Assembly: GCA_020135845.1 (NCBI GenBank)
Contig: JACHTQ010000014.1
Span: 1-37,134 of the forward strand
Length of the DNA stretch: 37,134 bases
Reading direction: 5' to 3'
Source of the DNA: Campylobacter sp. W0018
Lineage (GTDB): Bacteria; Campylobacterota; Campylobacteria; Campylobacterales; Campylobacteraceae
This document shows, piece after piece, positions 9,151 to 16,664 of this stretch. Both the position numbers and the translations under genes were made by a program. Position 1 is the first letter of the stretch, and every line of letters starts with the position of its first letter. The notes beneath the pieces are model-generated. The model searched no databases. It was given only the letters and a program-made list of their open reading frames with translations, and was not told the origin of the DNA.

Positions 9151-9348
9151 TTAAAAATCAAATCCGCCTTCGGTTTTACCCTTAGACATGCTATTATAAA
9201 CAGCATCAACATAGTCTTTTCGTGTTTGGCAGGTAAAAATTTCTTCGCAATTATAGCAAGAATTTAAGTTTTTTGAATTTTGACAGGATAATAAAATTTC
9301 TTTTTTATTATCCATTTCTTGTTCAAATTCATCTCTAGTTTCAGCCAT
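9151..9348 (-). CDS. small four-cysteine protein
   Basis: A 65-residue acidic protein with four cysteines, at 22, 31, 34 and 40, arranged as C-x8-C-x2-C-x5-C in its middle (…[15 protein letters not shown]…). This could bind a metal such as zinc or form disulfides, although there is no signal peptide and the protein should be cytoplasmic. I do not recognise a named family; a homologue sits at the same place in C. jejuni (Cj0839c as I recall). The start lies 8 bp inside the 3' end of fbp, and metG follows after about 20 bp, so it belongs to the fbp-metG transcript. Confidence 0.75.
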   Translation of the reverse strand: MAETRDEFEQEMDNKKEILLSCQNSKNLNSCYNCEEIFTCQTRKDYVDAVYNSMSKGKTEGGFDF

Positions 9349-10183
9349 TATAAATTTCCAAAAGCCTTTCTATTTCATATTTGGAGCCAAAAAAACAAGG
9401 TGTGGTTGCATGTATAGCATCAAATTCAAGATCGAGTAGGGACTGATTGCTTCCATTTGTGGTTTTTCCACCTGCTTTCTCTATAATAAAAGCCAAAGGA
9501 AAAACTTCAAAAAAAGCTCTTAATTTTCCCATAGGAGAATCTTTTGTTGCCGGATAACTAAAAATTCCGCCCCCTTTGAGTAAAATTTGATTGATATCGC
9601 TAACCATAGCTCCAGAATATCTTAAGCGATAATTTTCGTCGAATAAAGTTTTGATAAATTTGGCGTGTTTTTCATCCCAAAATTTTTGAGTTCCACCTGT
9701 AGCGTTGATTTTTCCTTTTTCGCCCATTTTTAATTCTTTAATAAAAACAAATTCGTTATTTTTATCAAGACGATATAATTTAGGAGTATCCTCGCAAATA
9801 ACCATTTCTAGTCTTGCTCCATACATACTATAAATTGCTGCTTTTAAATTTTTAGCACTAGCTTTTTCTTCATAAATGCCAAAAATCGAACCTATAGCAA
9901 AATTAACATCCATAAGGCTAGAACCATCAAGCGGATCATAAGCTACAATATATTTTGCATTGTCATTGACTTTTAAAATTTCATTTTTTTCTTCACTGAT
10001 AATAGCTTTAAGAGTAGAGCACTGGCTTAAAGTTTTTGTAATGATCTCATCGCTTAAGATATCAAATTTAAGTTGAGTATCACCTGTGGAATTGTGATTT
10101 TGGCTATAACTTGTATCTGGAAATTTCAAAGCATCTGAAATTTCTAAAACGGCCTTTTGAATATAAGAAATTAATTCTTCCAT
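9341..10183 (-). CDS. fbp: class I fructose-1,6-bisphosphatase
   Basis: Gluconeogenic enzyme hydrolysing fructose 1,6-bisphosphate to fructose 6-phosphate. Campylobacter relies on gluconeogenesis because it lacks a full glycolytic route. The 280-residue protein has the metal-binding Glu pair in ISEEK (61-65), the signature DPLDGSS (83-89) and the C-terminal motif GGKTT near 237-241 with [11 protein letters not shown] behind it. It is somewhat shorter than the roughly 330 residues of the enterobacterial enzyme but complete. The start has a strong AAGGAGGG ribosome site. mobB ends 14 bp upstream and the small Cys-protein gene overlaps its end by 8 bp. Confidence 0.95.
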   Translation of the reverse strand: MEELISYIQKAVLEISDALKFPDTSYSQNHNSTGDTQLKFDILSDEIITKTLSQCSTLKAIISEEKNEILKVNDNAKYIVAYDPLDGSSLMDVNFAIGSIFGIYEEKASAKNLKAAIYSMYGARLEMVICEDTPKLYRLDKNNEFVFIKELKMGEKGKINATGGTQKFWDEKHAKFIKTLFDENYRLRYSGAMVSDINQILLKGGGIFSYPATKDSPMGKLRAFFEVFPLAFIIEKAGGKTTNGSNQSLLDLEFDAIHATTPCFFGSKYEIERLLEIYNG

Positions 10184-10197
10184 TGCAACCCTCCTTT

Positions 10198-10677
10198 TTA
10201 GATTTTTTTTGCATTATCTAATATATATCTACAAATTTCTTTAATATTGTTTAAATCAAGCCAAATTAAATTTGGATGAATAATTTTATCATAACTTGCA
10301 ATGGCTTGAGAAAATGGAAAATAACTTTCATCGATTTCTTGACAAAAAACACTAATTCGTGGCAAATCTAAACTTTTTAAACCCTCAACTAAACAAATGT
10401 CAAAATCTTGTGATAATTGTAAAGCTTGCAAAATATCTCTTTGTTTGTGAGAAAAAAAAGTTGTTCTTGTAGGGCTCAAAACCATTACTTCTGCACCGGT
10501 TTGAAAAAATTTAAAACTATCTTTACCATTAAAATCAAATTGTGCTTTATCCGCAGGATCGTGTTTAATAATAAGAACTTTTAATCCTTGATTTATAAAT
10601 TCATTTGAAATTTTTGTGATAAGAGTTGTTTTTCCGGAATTGGATGGGCCACTAAAGGCCATAATTAATTTTTCCAT
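10198..10677 (-). CDS. mobB: molybdopterin-guanine dinucleotide biosynthesis protein MobB
   Basis: GTP-binding accessory protein of molybdenum cofactor maturation that acts with MobA to make the guanine dinucleotide form of the cofactor. The 159-residue protein begins with a P-loop GPSNSGKT (10-17) and contains the MobB-typical segment [21 protein letters not shown], followed by the LVEGLK strand. It is the first gene of the fbp-metG run, diverging from the lipoprotein gene at 10783. A TAGGAA ribosome site precedes the ATG, and a TATAAT lies about 30 bp upstream on the same strand. Confidence 0.93.
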   Translation of the reverse strand: MEKLIMAFSGPSNSGKTTLITKISNEFINQGLKVLIIKHDPADKAQFDFNGKDSFKFFQTGAEVMVLSPTRTTFFSHKQRDILQALQLSQDFDICLVEGLKSLDLPRISVFCQEIDESYFPFSQAIASYDKIIHPNLIWLDLNNIKEICRYILDNAKKI

Positions 10678-10782
10678 AATTTTTTATTTTCCTAAAAATT
10701 AAAATCAAATTATAATATTTTAAACCAAAAAATAGAGTTAAAAGGTTAAAATTATAAAAAATATTTATGATTAGGTTAGAGT

Positions 10783-11268
10783 ATGAGAATTTCTTTTTTG
10801 TTATCAAGTGTTTTATTTTTTAGTGCGTGTTCTATGAAAGATCCTGCTATTGTGGATACAAATTTAAAAACTCAAACTCTTATGTTTTCTCAAAAATACA
10901 AAATAACACAAAATAATCTTAGTGCCATTGTTACAATGTCTTATTTAAATCCTGTTTTAGATCATGCTAGTGATGATGATATTTTTGCTTTTACGCTCAC
11001 GCCTGATTCTTTTAAGATAGATAAATTAGAGATTTTTTTAAATAACAAGAAAGCTAGGGTACGAGAACTTGATCCATCTTTTTTGAAATATTTATTGCAA
11101 AATAATTATACAAAGTATCTAGAGGTAACACTTCCAAGTATAAAGATGGAAAATTTTATTAAGGCTAGGATTTGTTTAAATCACCTGCCTTGTTTTGAAT
11201 TAAATTTTCAAAAATATCCGAAATCTTTATACTATCGTTCAGAAGATGTCGATACACAATATAATTAG
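10783..11268 (+). CDS. small lipoprotein
   Basis: A 161-residue protein with a short lipoprotein signal (MRISFLLSSVLFFSAC), in which Cys16 would be lipidated after cleavage. The box FSAC has Phe at -3 instead of the usual Leu, which is tolerated but not ideal. The mature part has no domain I recognise; it looks like a compact beta-rich protein with two Cys near the C terminus (CLNHLPC). It sits alone on the + strand, divergent from mobB. Its final 104 bp overlap the 3' end of slt on the other strand. It probably faces the periplasm; its partner is unknown. Confidence 0.8.
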   Translation: MRISFLLSSVLFFSACSMKDPAIVDTNLKTQTLMFSQKYKITQNNLSAIVTMSYLNPVLDHASDDDIFAFTLTPDSFKIDKLEIFLNNKKARVRELDPSFLKYLLQNNYTKYLEVTLPSIKMENFIKARICLNHLPCFELNFQKYPKSLYYRSEDVDTQYN

Positions 11269-12793
11269 CCAAGACTTTTTTTCCATAAATTCGGCTTTCT
11301 TGATAAGGAATTAATTCCATAGATAAAAAAGGCTCATATTTTCCATTTTTAAACATATCATCTCTAACCAATAATCTTTTAACAAACCCTATGCCACCAT
11401 TGTAAGCATAAGCGATAAATAAGGGAGATTTTAATCTTTTTTCCAAATACTCTAAATGATGATTTCCAAAATAATAAGCAATTTCAGGTTTAAACATAAA
11501 ATCTTGATCAAAATTTGGAATTTTTAGTTCTTTTTCTCCAATATGATTAGCCAAAAAAGGCATAAATTGCATCATGCCTAAAGCATAAGAAACCGAAATG
11601 GCTGTAGGAATAAATCTGCTTTCTTGTCTGGCAATGGCTAAAATCAAAGCTTGTCTAGGAATATCATAATCTTTGATGTATTGATAATAAGGTGTGATGA
11701 AATAATGTTTTTTAAATTTAGATTTTCGTTCTAAAATATAAGCATAAATGGGCAAAGTTTCTTCTGTGTCAAATATTTTAGCTAACTCATCTAACTTTGT
11801 AGCATTGGCTTCAAGTATAGTTTTGTTAAGTTTTTGCCATGCAAATGGATCTTGCATATTAAAATTATTTTTTTTCTTATCAACTTTGATAGTTTCTATT
11901 TTTGGAAAAGCAGAATGTGTTAATTCTTTAGCATAAAGACTATAGATATTCAAAGAATTACTTTGAGCGAGCATTTGTAAATCTTTTTCATCTTTTTTAA
12001 TTAGCCACATCCAAAAAATAGCATTATCTCTGCCACTTCTGCTTTTAAAAGTTTGTGCAGCTTGTTTGAAAAACTCATAAGCTATATGATCTTTATCATA
12101 GGTTAGGGCATTCACACCTAGATAAAATGCTGTATATTCTTTTGTATTTTTTGGATTGGTTTGTAAAAGAGAATATCTAAATTTTGGATATTGTTTTTGG
12201 ATGATGATGGTTTGGGCAAAGTTGTTAAAATCATTATAATTTGAAATTTGATTCACAAAACTTGCATTTAAATCACAATCTCCATGATCGGCTTTTAGGT
12301 ATTTATAGAGTTTAAAAAAGCCATTTATATCGTCTTTTTCTTCCATGTATTTCATAGGTTTATTGGAATTAAAAGCAAGAAGTAAATTTGCTAAATCAGG
12401 CCTTTTAGAATCAAATTTCTTTGCCAATACCTCTCTATCTTTATTGCTTAAGCTTGCTATAAAAGAAATTGAATTTAAACGCACGCTTTGACAAGTTAAA
12501 TTTGCATCTAAAATGGTATTGTTTGTATAAGTATAGCATTGTATATATTTTGGATTGATATAAGGTTTAATAGGGATAATTTTTTCAAATTCTGTTTTTA
12601 TTTTGCCTACATAGCGAAAAATATGCGATTTTAAATTTTCAACTTCTTTTTTATGTAAGGTTTTTTTCTCTAAAAGTCTATAGATATAATAATCCTTAGC
12701 CAAAGAATTATCTTGTTTTTTTAAAGTTTCTAAGTCATATTCTAAGGCATTAAGATATATAAAACCTAAAAGCAATAAGCATATTTTTTTCAC
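11165..12793 (-). CDS. slt: soluble lytic murein transglycosylase
   Basis: Periplasmic peptidoglycan-cleaving enzyme of 542 residues. After a signal peptide (MKKICLLLLGFIYLNA) a long alpha-helical superhelical region runs to about 370, followed by the lytic transglycosylase domain: catalytic Glu391 in IARQESRF, the motif YALGMMQFMP (403-412), and AYNGG. The start codon is GTG, overlapping the YggT stop as GTGA, with an AAGGAGC ribosome site. It ends the gltX-yggT-slt operon. The last 34 codons overlap the convergent lipoprotein gene. In the family, the catalytic Glu yields 1,6-anhydromuropeptides; a role in cell-wall turnover is inferred. Confidence 0.93.
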   Translation of the reverse strand: MKKICLLLLGFIYLNALEYDLETLKKQDNSLAKDYYIYRLLEKKTLHKKEVENLKSHIFRYVGKIKTEFEKIIPIKPYINPKYIQCYTYTNNTILDANLTCQSVRLNSISFIASLSNKDREVLAKKFDSKRPDLANLLLAFNSNKPMKYMEEKDDINGFFKLYKYLKADHGDCDLNASFVNQISNYNDFNNFAQTIIIQKQYPKFRYSLLQTNPKNTKEYTAFYLGVNALTYDKDHIAYEFFKQAAQTFKSRSGRDNAIFWMWLIKKDEKDLQMLAQSNSLNIYSLYAKELTHSAFPKIETIKVDKKKNNFNMQDPFAWQKLNKTILEANATKLDELAKIFDTEETLPIYAYILERKSKFKKHYFITPYYQYIKDYDIPRQALILAIARQESRFIPTAISVSYALGMMQFMPFLANHIGEKELKIPNFDQDFMFKPEIAYYFGNHHLEYLEKRLKSPLFIAYAYNGGIGFVKRLLVRDDMFKNGKYEPFLSMELIPYQESRIYGKKVLANYIVYRHLLNDSIKISDIFENLIQNKAGDLNKS

Positions 12794-13071
12794 AAAAAGC
12801 TCCTTAAAATACTATCAAGGAAAAAGCTGAGAAATTGTAATGCTAAGAGTATAATTAAAGGAGCTAGGTCAATATTTCCTATGCGTGTTGGAATTTTTCT
12901 TACCAAAGCATAAGCAGGGTAGCTAAGCTTATATAAAATTTGAACGATAGGATTGTATGGATCAGGATTAACCCAGCTTAAAAGTGCCGTAATAACAATA
13001 ATCCAAGTGTAAATATTAATAACAATGTGTAAAACTTGAAAAATAGCATAAATAAAAGAATCAATAACCAT
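12790..13071 (-). CDS. YggT family membrane protein
   Basis: A 93-residue protein with two hydrophobic helices (about 10-32 and 70-90) separated by a conserved segment with SWVNPDPYNPIVQILYKLSYP and IPTRIGNIDLAP, the recognisable YggT/YlmG signature. YlmG proteins are linked to cell division and envelope organisation in other bacteria; the molecular activity is unknown. An AAGGA ribosome site lies at the end of gltX, 3 bp separates it from the gltX stop, and its stop overlaps the slt start. The setting between gltX and a transglycosylase suggests an envelope role. Confidence 0.9.
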   Translation of the reverse strand: MVIDSFIYAIFQVLHIVINIYTWIIVITALLSWVNPDPYNPIVQILYKLSYPAYALVRKIPTRIGNIDLAPLIILLALQFLSFFLDSILRSFL

Positions 13072-13074
13072 AAT

Positions 13075-14370
13075 TTACATCCTTGCTAATTCATGTATGA
13101 AATTTTTTATATGCGGATAAAGATCGCTAAGTTCTGGTCCGTGAATATTTCCTGTTAAAATTATCCTTAAAGGCATAAAGAAATTTTTACCTTTTAAACC
13201 GCTTTTTTGCAAAAGATAGTTTTTAAAATCATCATAATTTTCAAAAAGTTCCACATTATTTAGAATTTCTTTTAAAATTTTGCACTCTTTTTCAAATTCA
13301 AGATAATCTTTAGGGCTAAAAATAGCATAAATTTTTTCTTTTAACTCATTGATAGTACTTGCTTCTTGGGTGTAAAATTTTGCCAAATTAGCTAGATCTC
13401 TTTTAGAGTTTAAAATTTCATTAAGCTTTAAATTTTCTAGCAATTTTATATGTTCTCGGTTAATTTGTAAAAGTTTTTTTAGATCAAATCTCGCAGGAGA
13501 TTTTGAAATTTTATTGATATCAAACCAAGAAATAGCTTCTTCTATGGTGAAAATTTCACAAGGAGTTTTATTTCCTAAGATAAGGAGATAATTAGCGATC
13601 GCGCTTGGCAATATCCCTTGATCAAGTAGCCATTTTACAGAAGAATGCGCTTCTCTTTTGCTCATTTTAACACCTTGTTTATTAAGAATAATTGGCAAAT
13701 GCGCATAACTTATTTTTTGCTCATAACCTAAACTTTGACGGATATGCTCTTGTTTAGGCGTATTGGAAACATGATCTTCCCCGCGTATAATACAAGTGAT
13801 ATTTTCAAGCATGTCATCCACAGCACAAGCAAAATTATAAGTAGGGGTTTTATCTGTTCTCATGATAACAAAAGAATCAATATTATCAGGCTCAAAACTA
13901 AGCTTTCCTTTGATAAGATCTGAAAATTCTATCGTTTCATTAGGTTTTTTAAGGCGGATAACAAAAGGTTTTTCACATTCTAAAACATCAATGTCTGCTA
14001 ATTTTTCACAAGTTCCATCATATCGATAAGGTTTTCCTTGCTGTTTTGCTAGTTCTTTTTTTTCTTCCAATTCTTTTTCTGTGCAAAAACAAGCAAAAGC
14101 TTTTTTTTCGCTAACAAGCCTTAAAGCCATTTGTCGATGAAATTTTAAATTCTCACTTTGCACATAGTATTCTTGCCAAGAAATTCCAAAAAGACTTAAA
14201 ATTTCTTTTATTTCTTCCTCTTTTCCTTCTATATTTCTTGCTTTATCAGTATCTTCTATGCGTAAGACAAAATGAGTGTTTTTTTGTTTAGCGCAGATGT
14301 AATTAAACAAAGCCACGCGTAAATTTCCTATATGCATATCTCCTGTTGGAGAAGGGGCAAAACGATACAT
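13075..14370 (-). CDS. gltX: glutamyl-tRNA synthetase
   Basis: Class I synthetase of 431 residues. It has the HIGH-type HIGN (13-16), a zinc-type site formed by CFC (94-96) and C121 after YRYDG, and KMSKR at 235-239 followed by the anticodon-binding domain. Epsilonproteobacteria have two GluRS paralogues, one specialised for tRNA-Gln misacylation in Helicobacter, with the GatCAB amidotransferase correcting the product. Which of the two this is cannot be decided by motif reading; C. jejuni gltX1 sits here as I recall. It leads the operon with yggT and slt and has an extended -10 upstream. Confidence 0.95.
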   Translation of the reverse strand: MYRFAPSPTGDMHIGNLRVALFNYICAKQKNTHFVLRIEDTDKARNIEGKEEEIKEILSLFGISWQEYYVQSENLKFHRQMALRLVSEKKAFACFCTEKELEEKKELAKQQGKPYRYDGTCEKLADIDVLECEKPFVIRLKKPNETIEFSDLIKGKLSFEPDNIDSFVIMRTDKTPTYNFACAVDDMLENITCIIRGEDHVSNTPKQEHIRQSLGYEQKISYAHLPIILNKQGVKMSKREAHSSVKWLLDQGILPSAIANYLLILGNKTPCEIFTIEEAISWFDINKISKSPARFDLKKLLQINREHIKLLENLKLNEILNSKRDLANLAKFYTQEASTINELKEKIYAIFSPKDYLEFEKECKILKEILNNVELFENYDDFKNYLLQKSGLKGKNFFMPLRIILTGNIHGPELSDLYPHIKNFIHELARM

Positions 14371-14405
14371 TGTAAAACCTTATATTTTGGATTTTCAAAA
14401 AACAA

Positions 14406-14414
14406 ATTATAACA
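14406..14414 (-). promoter_or_regulatory. extended -10 promoter of gltX
   Basis: On the minus strand this reads TGTTATAAT, a perfect extended -10. Transcription should begin near 14399, giving a leader of about 30 bases that includes AAGG shortly before the gltX ATG at 14370. Confidence 0.65.
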
Positions 14415-14445
14415 AATAATTTTATACAGATATTTAATATTTACT

Positions 14446-14454
14446 TGATATAAT
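14446..14454 (+). promoter_or_regulatory. extended -10 of the metallophosphoesterase gene, leaderless
   Basis: TGATATAAT is a perfect extended -10. It ends 7 bases before the first ATG at 14462, so the predicted transcript begins at or next to the start codon and carries no ribosome-binding site. Confidence 0.65.
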
Positions 14455-14461
14455 TACTTTT

Positions 14462-15586
14462 ATGATGTATTTGTTTTTATCTTTTATTATTTTAGTTATA
14501 TTTGGTTTGGTTAATTTATATGTTTATAAGCGTTTGATTAAAAAATTTTTACTTTTTAAGTATTTTCAAAAAATTTTTGCATTAGCTTTTTTTGTGCTTT
14601 TTTTAGCTCAAGTTATTTTTTTGATCTTAAGAAGAGATGATTATCTAAACGATACATGGTATGAAATTTTATCCATGACTTATGCTCCAAGTTATTGTCT
14701 TTTTTTTGTTACTTTAGTACTTGATTTTTTTAGACTTTTTTTAATTCTTTTGGGGAGAGCTTATAAAAAGATTAATATTTTTATTCGTTTGATTTTTGAA
14801 ATTATTGTTATTTGTATTTCTGTATTTTTAATTTATATGGGTATTTGCAATGCTTTAAGAATTCCTGAAATCAATACTTTAAACTTAAAAATCAGCGGCT
14901 TAAAAAAAGATCTAAAAATAGCTGTTTTAACAGATATGCATTTAGGTAAAAATTTACATGAAAAATTTCTAGATCAAGTGATTAATAAAGTCAATTTGCA
15001 AAAACCAGATATGATTTTTATCATCGGCGATTTAATAGATGCAAATTCTAAAGATTTAGAGCCTTATATTTCAAAATTAAATAATTTTAAATCCACTTAT
15101 GGAACTTTTTATACTGTGGGAAATCATGAGTATTACCATGGAATCAATCGTGTTTTAGACTTGCTTAAAACTCATACAAAAATGAAAATTTTGCTCAATC
15201 AAAATGAAGATCTAGGTTTTATCAATGTTGCCGGTTTAGCAGATCTAGCCGGAATAAGCAAGGGGTTATATGCTCCTAATTTAGCAAGGATTAAAGCGGA
15301 TTTAAATACATCAAAACCAAGTATTTTGCTAACACATCAGCCAAAAGCAGCTTTGCTTTATGATTTGAGTGCTTTCGATTTGATTTTGAGCGGACATACC
15401 CACGGGGGACAAATTTTTCCTTTTATGTTTTTGGTTAAACTTCAGCAAGGTTTTGTTTATGGGCTTTATAATTTAAGCGCAAAAACAAAATTATATGTTA
15501 GCAGCGGAGCGGGTTTTTGGGGTCCAAGTCTTAGGGTTTTTGCTCCGAGTGAAATTATTATTTTAAATCTTAAAGGAGGCTTGTAA
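14462..15586 (+). CDS. membrane-anchored metallophosphoesterase
   Basis: A 374-residue protein with four N-terminal hydrophobic helices (to about 128) and a calcineurin-like phosphoesterase domain from about 150. The two-metal site is complete: D158-x-H160, GD190, GNH222E, H292 and GHTH (311-314). This architecture matches the YkuE/YaeI-type membrane phosphodiesterases. Their closeness to phospholipid genes, here psd, suggests lipid or envelope phosphoester substrates, but that is inference. Two ATG codons in a row open the gene and follow directly on the -10 box. Its stop overlaps the psd start as TAATG, and the psd ribosome site AAAGGAGG lies in its last codons. Confidence 0.88.
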   Translation: MMYLFLSFIILVIFGLVNLYVYKRLIKKFLLFKYFQKIFALAFFVLFLAQVIFLILRRDDYLNDTWYEILSMTYAPSYCLFFVTLVLDFFRLFLILLGRAYKKINIFIRLIFEIIVICISVFLIYMGICNALRIPEINTLNLKISGLKKDLKIAVLTDMHLGKNLHEKFLDQVINKVNLQKPDMIFIIGDLIDANSKDLEPYISKLNNFKSTYGTFYTVGNHEYYHGINRVLDLLKTHTKMKILLNQNEDLGFINVAGLADLAGISKGLYAPNLARIKADLNTSKPSILLTHQPKAALLYDLSAFDLILSGHTHGGQIFPFMFLVKLQQGFVYGLYNLSAKTKLYVSSGAGFWGPSLRVFAPSEIIILNLKGGL

Positions 15587-16386
15587 TGAATTTTTCAAGA
15601 GAAAGTTCTAAACTTTTTGGTCTTATAGCTCAATTTAAATTTCCAAAAATCATTCAAAAAAAAATCAATCAATGGTATGTGAATTATTTTAAAATCGATA
15701 TGAGTGAATTTGATGATGTTTTAGAATATAAAAGTTTAAATGAGCTTTTTACAAGAACTATGAAAATTCCACGTGCTATAGATGAAGGTTTTATAAGTCC
15801 TAGTGATGGAAAAATTTTGCAATGTGGAAGCACTTTTTTAGCCGATGAAGAATATTTTGCTTTTTCTATTAAAGGGTATACTTATAGTGTTGTAGAACTT
15901 TTAAAAGATAGTTTTGAACCTCATGAATTAGAAAAAGGATTAGATTATATCAATATTTATCTTTCTCCAAGAGATTATCATCGTTATCACAGTCCTTGTG
16001 ATATGCAAATTTTAAGTGCGACTTATACAAGAGGAGCACTTTATAGTGTCAATGAAAAGCATTTAAAGTCTATTAGCAATCTTTATACTAAAAATGAAAG
16101 AGTAAGTTTAAAATGTCAAAATGAAAAAGGTATTTTTTGGCTTGTTTTTATAGGCGCGCAAAATGTTGGAAAAATGTGTTTTAATTTTGATGATAGCATT
16201 AAAACTAATGCTAAATTTTCTTATAGCTTTACGAAAAAGTATGAGAATTTAAGAGTAAAAAAAGCCGAAGAACTTGGGTATTTTGAATTGGGTTCTACTA
16301 TAGTGTTGATTGCTCAAAAAGGCATATGGAATAAAAAAATAAAAATAGGGCAAAAAATCAAATTTGGAGAGAGTATTTCTGATTAA
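15586..16386 (+). CDS. psd: phosphatidylserine decarboxylase proenzyme
   Basis: Pyruvoyl enzyme converting phosphatidylserine to phosphatidylethanolamine at the inner membrane. The 266-residue proenzyme carries the self-cleavage motif LGST (235-238); cutting before Ser237 would give the large beta chain and a short alpha chain with the pyruvoyl group. The motif YLSPRDYHRYHSPC, with the conserved His residues, is present near 126-139. The start is fixed by a strong AAAGGAGG site and the TAATG overlap with the phosphoesterase gene. Its stop overlaps the flhX-like gene by 4 bp in convergent orientation. Confidence 0.95.
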   Translation: MNFSRESSKLFGLIAQFKFPKIIQKKINQWYVNYFKIDMSEFDDVLEYKSLNELFTRTMKIPRAIDEGFISPSDGKILQCGSTFLADEEYFAFSIKGYTYSVVELLKDSFEPHELEKGLDYINIYLSPRDYHRYHSPCDMQILSATYTRGALYSVNEKHLKSISNLYTKNERVSLKCQNEKGIFWLVFIGAQNVGKMCFNFDDSIKTNAKFSYSFTKKYENLRVKKAEELGYFELGSTIVLIAQKGIWNKKIKIGQKIKFGESISD

Positions 16387-16664
16387 TTTTTAGGAGTTTT
16401 ATTTGCCATTTGATAGATAAAGGCAAAAACTTCAGCCACTGCTTTATACATATTTGGCGGGATTTCATCTCCAAGATCAAGTTTACTTAAAATTTCGATT
16501 AAATCCTCATCTTCTTTTATAGGTACTCCATGTTCTTTAGCTAGAGAAATGATTTTAGCAGCACTTTCTCCTTTGCCGCTTGCAAGAACTTTTGGTGCAG
16601 AATGTTTTTCTTTTTGATAGCCTAAGGCTACAGCCTTTTTGATGGATTTTTTAATCTTACTCAT
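16383..16664 (-). CDS. flhX: FlhB C-terminal-domain homologue (FlhX-like)
   Basis: A 93-residue protein resembling only the cytoplasmic C-terminal part of the flagellar export switch FlhB: AVALGYQKEKHSAPKVLASG, then AKEHGVPIKEDEDLIEILSKLDLGDEIPPNMYKAVAEV, aligns with FlhB after its NPTH self-cleavage site. The NPTH motif and all membrane helices are missing. In Helicobacter the corresponding protein (HP1575, FlhX) can replace the cleaved FlhB C-terminal fragment. It overlaps the FliK-like gene by 4 bp (ATGA), so the two are produced together. It is a likely flagellar secretion accessory; a complete flhB would lie elsewhere. Confidence 0.85.
   Translation of the reverse strand: MSKIKKSIKKAVALGYQKEKHSAPKVLASGKGESAAKIISLAKEHGVPIKEDEDLIEILSKLDLGDEIPPNMYKAVAEVFAFIYQMANKTPKN

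Noticed and set aside
11748..11936. 62-codon + strand frame inside slt
   Set aside because: It is antisense to the middle of a well-supported gene, has no ribosome site and shows no recognisable protein features.
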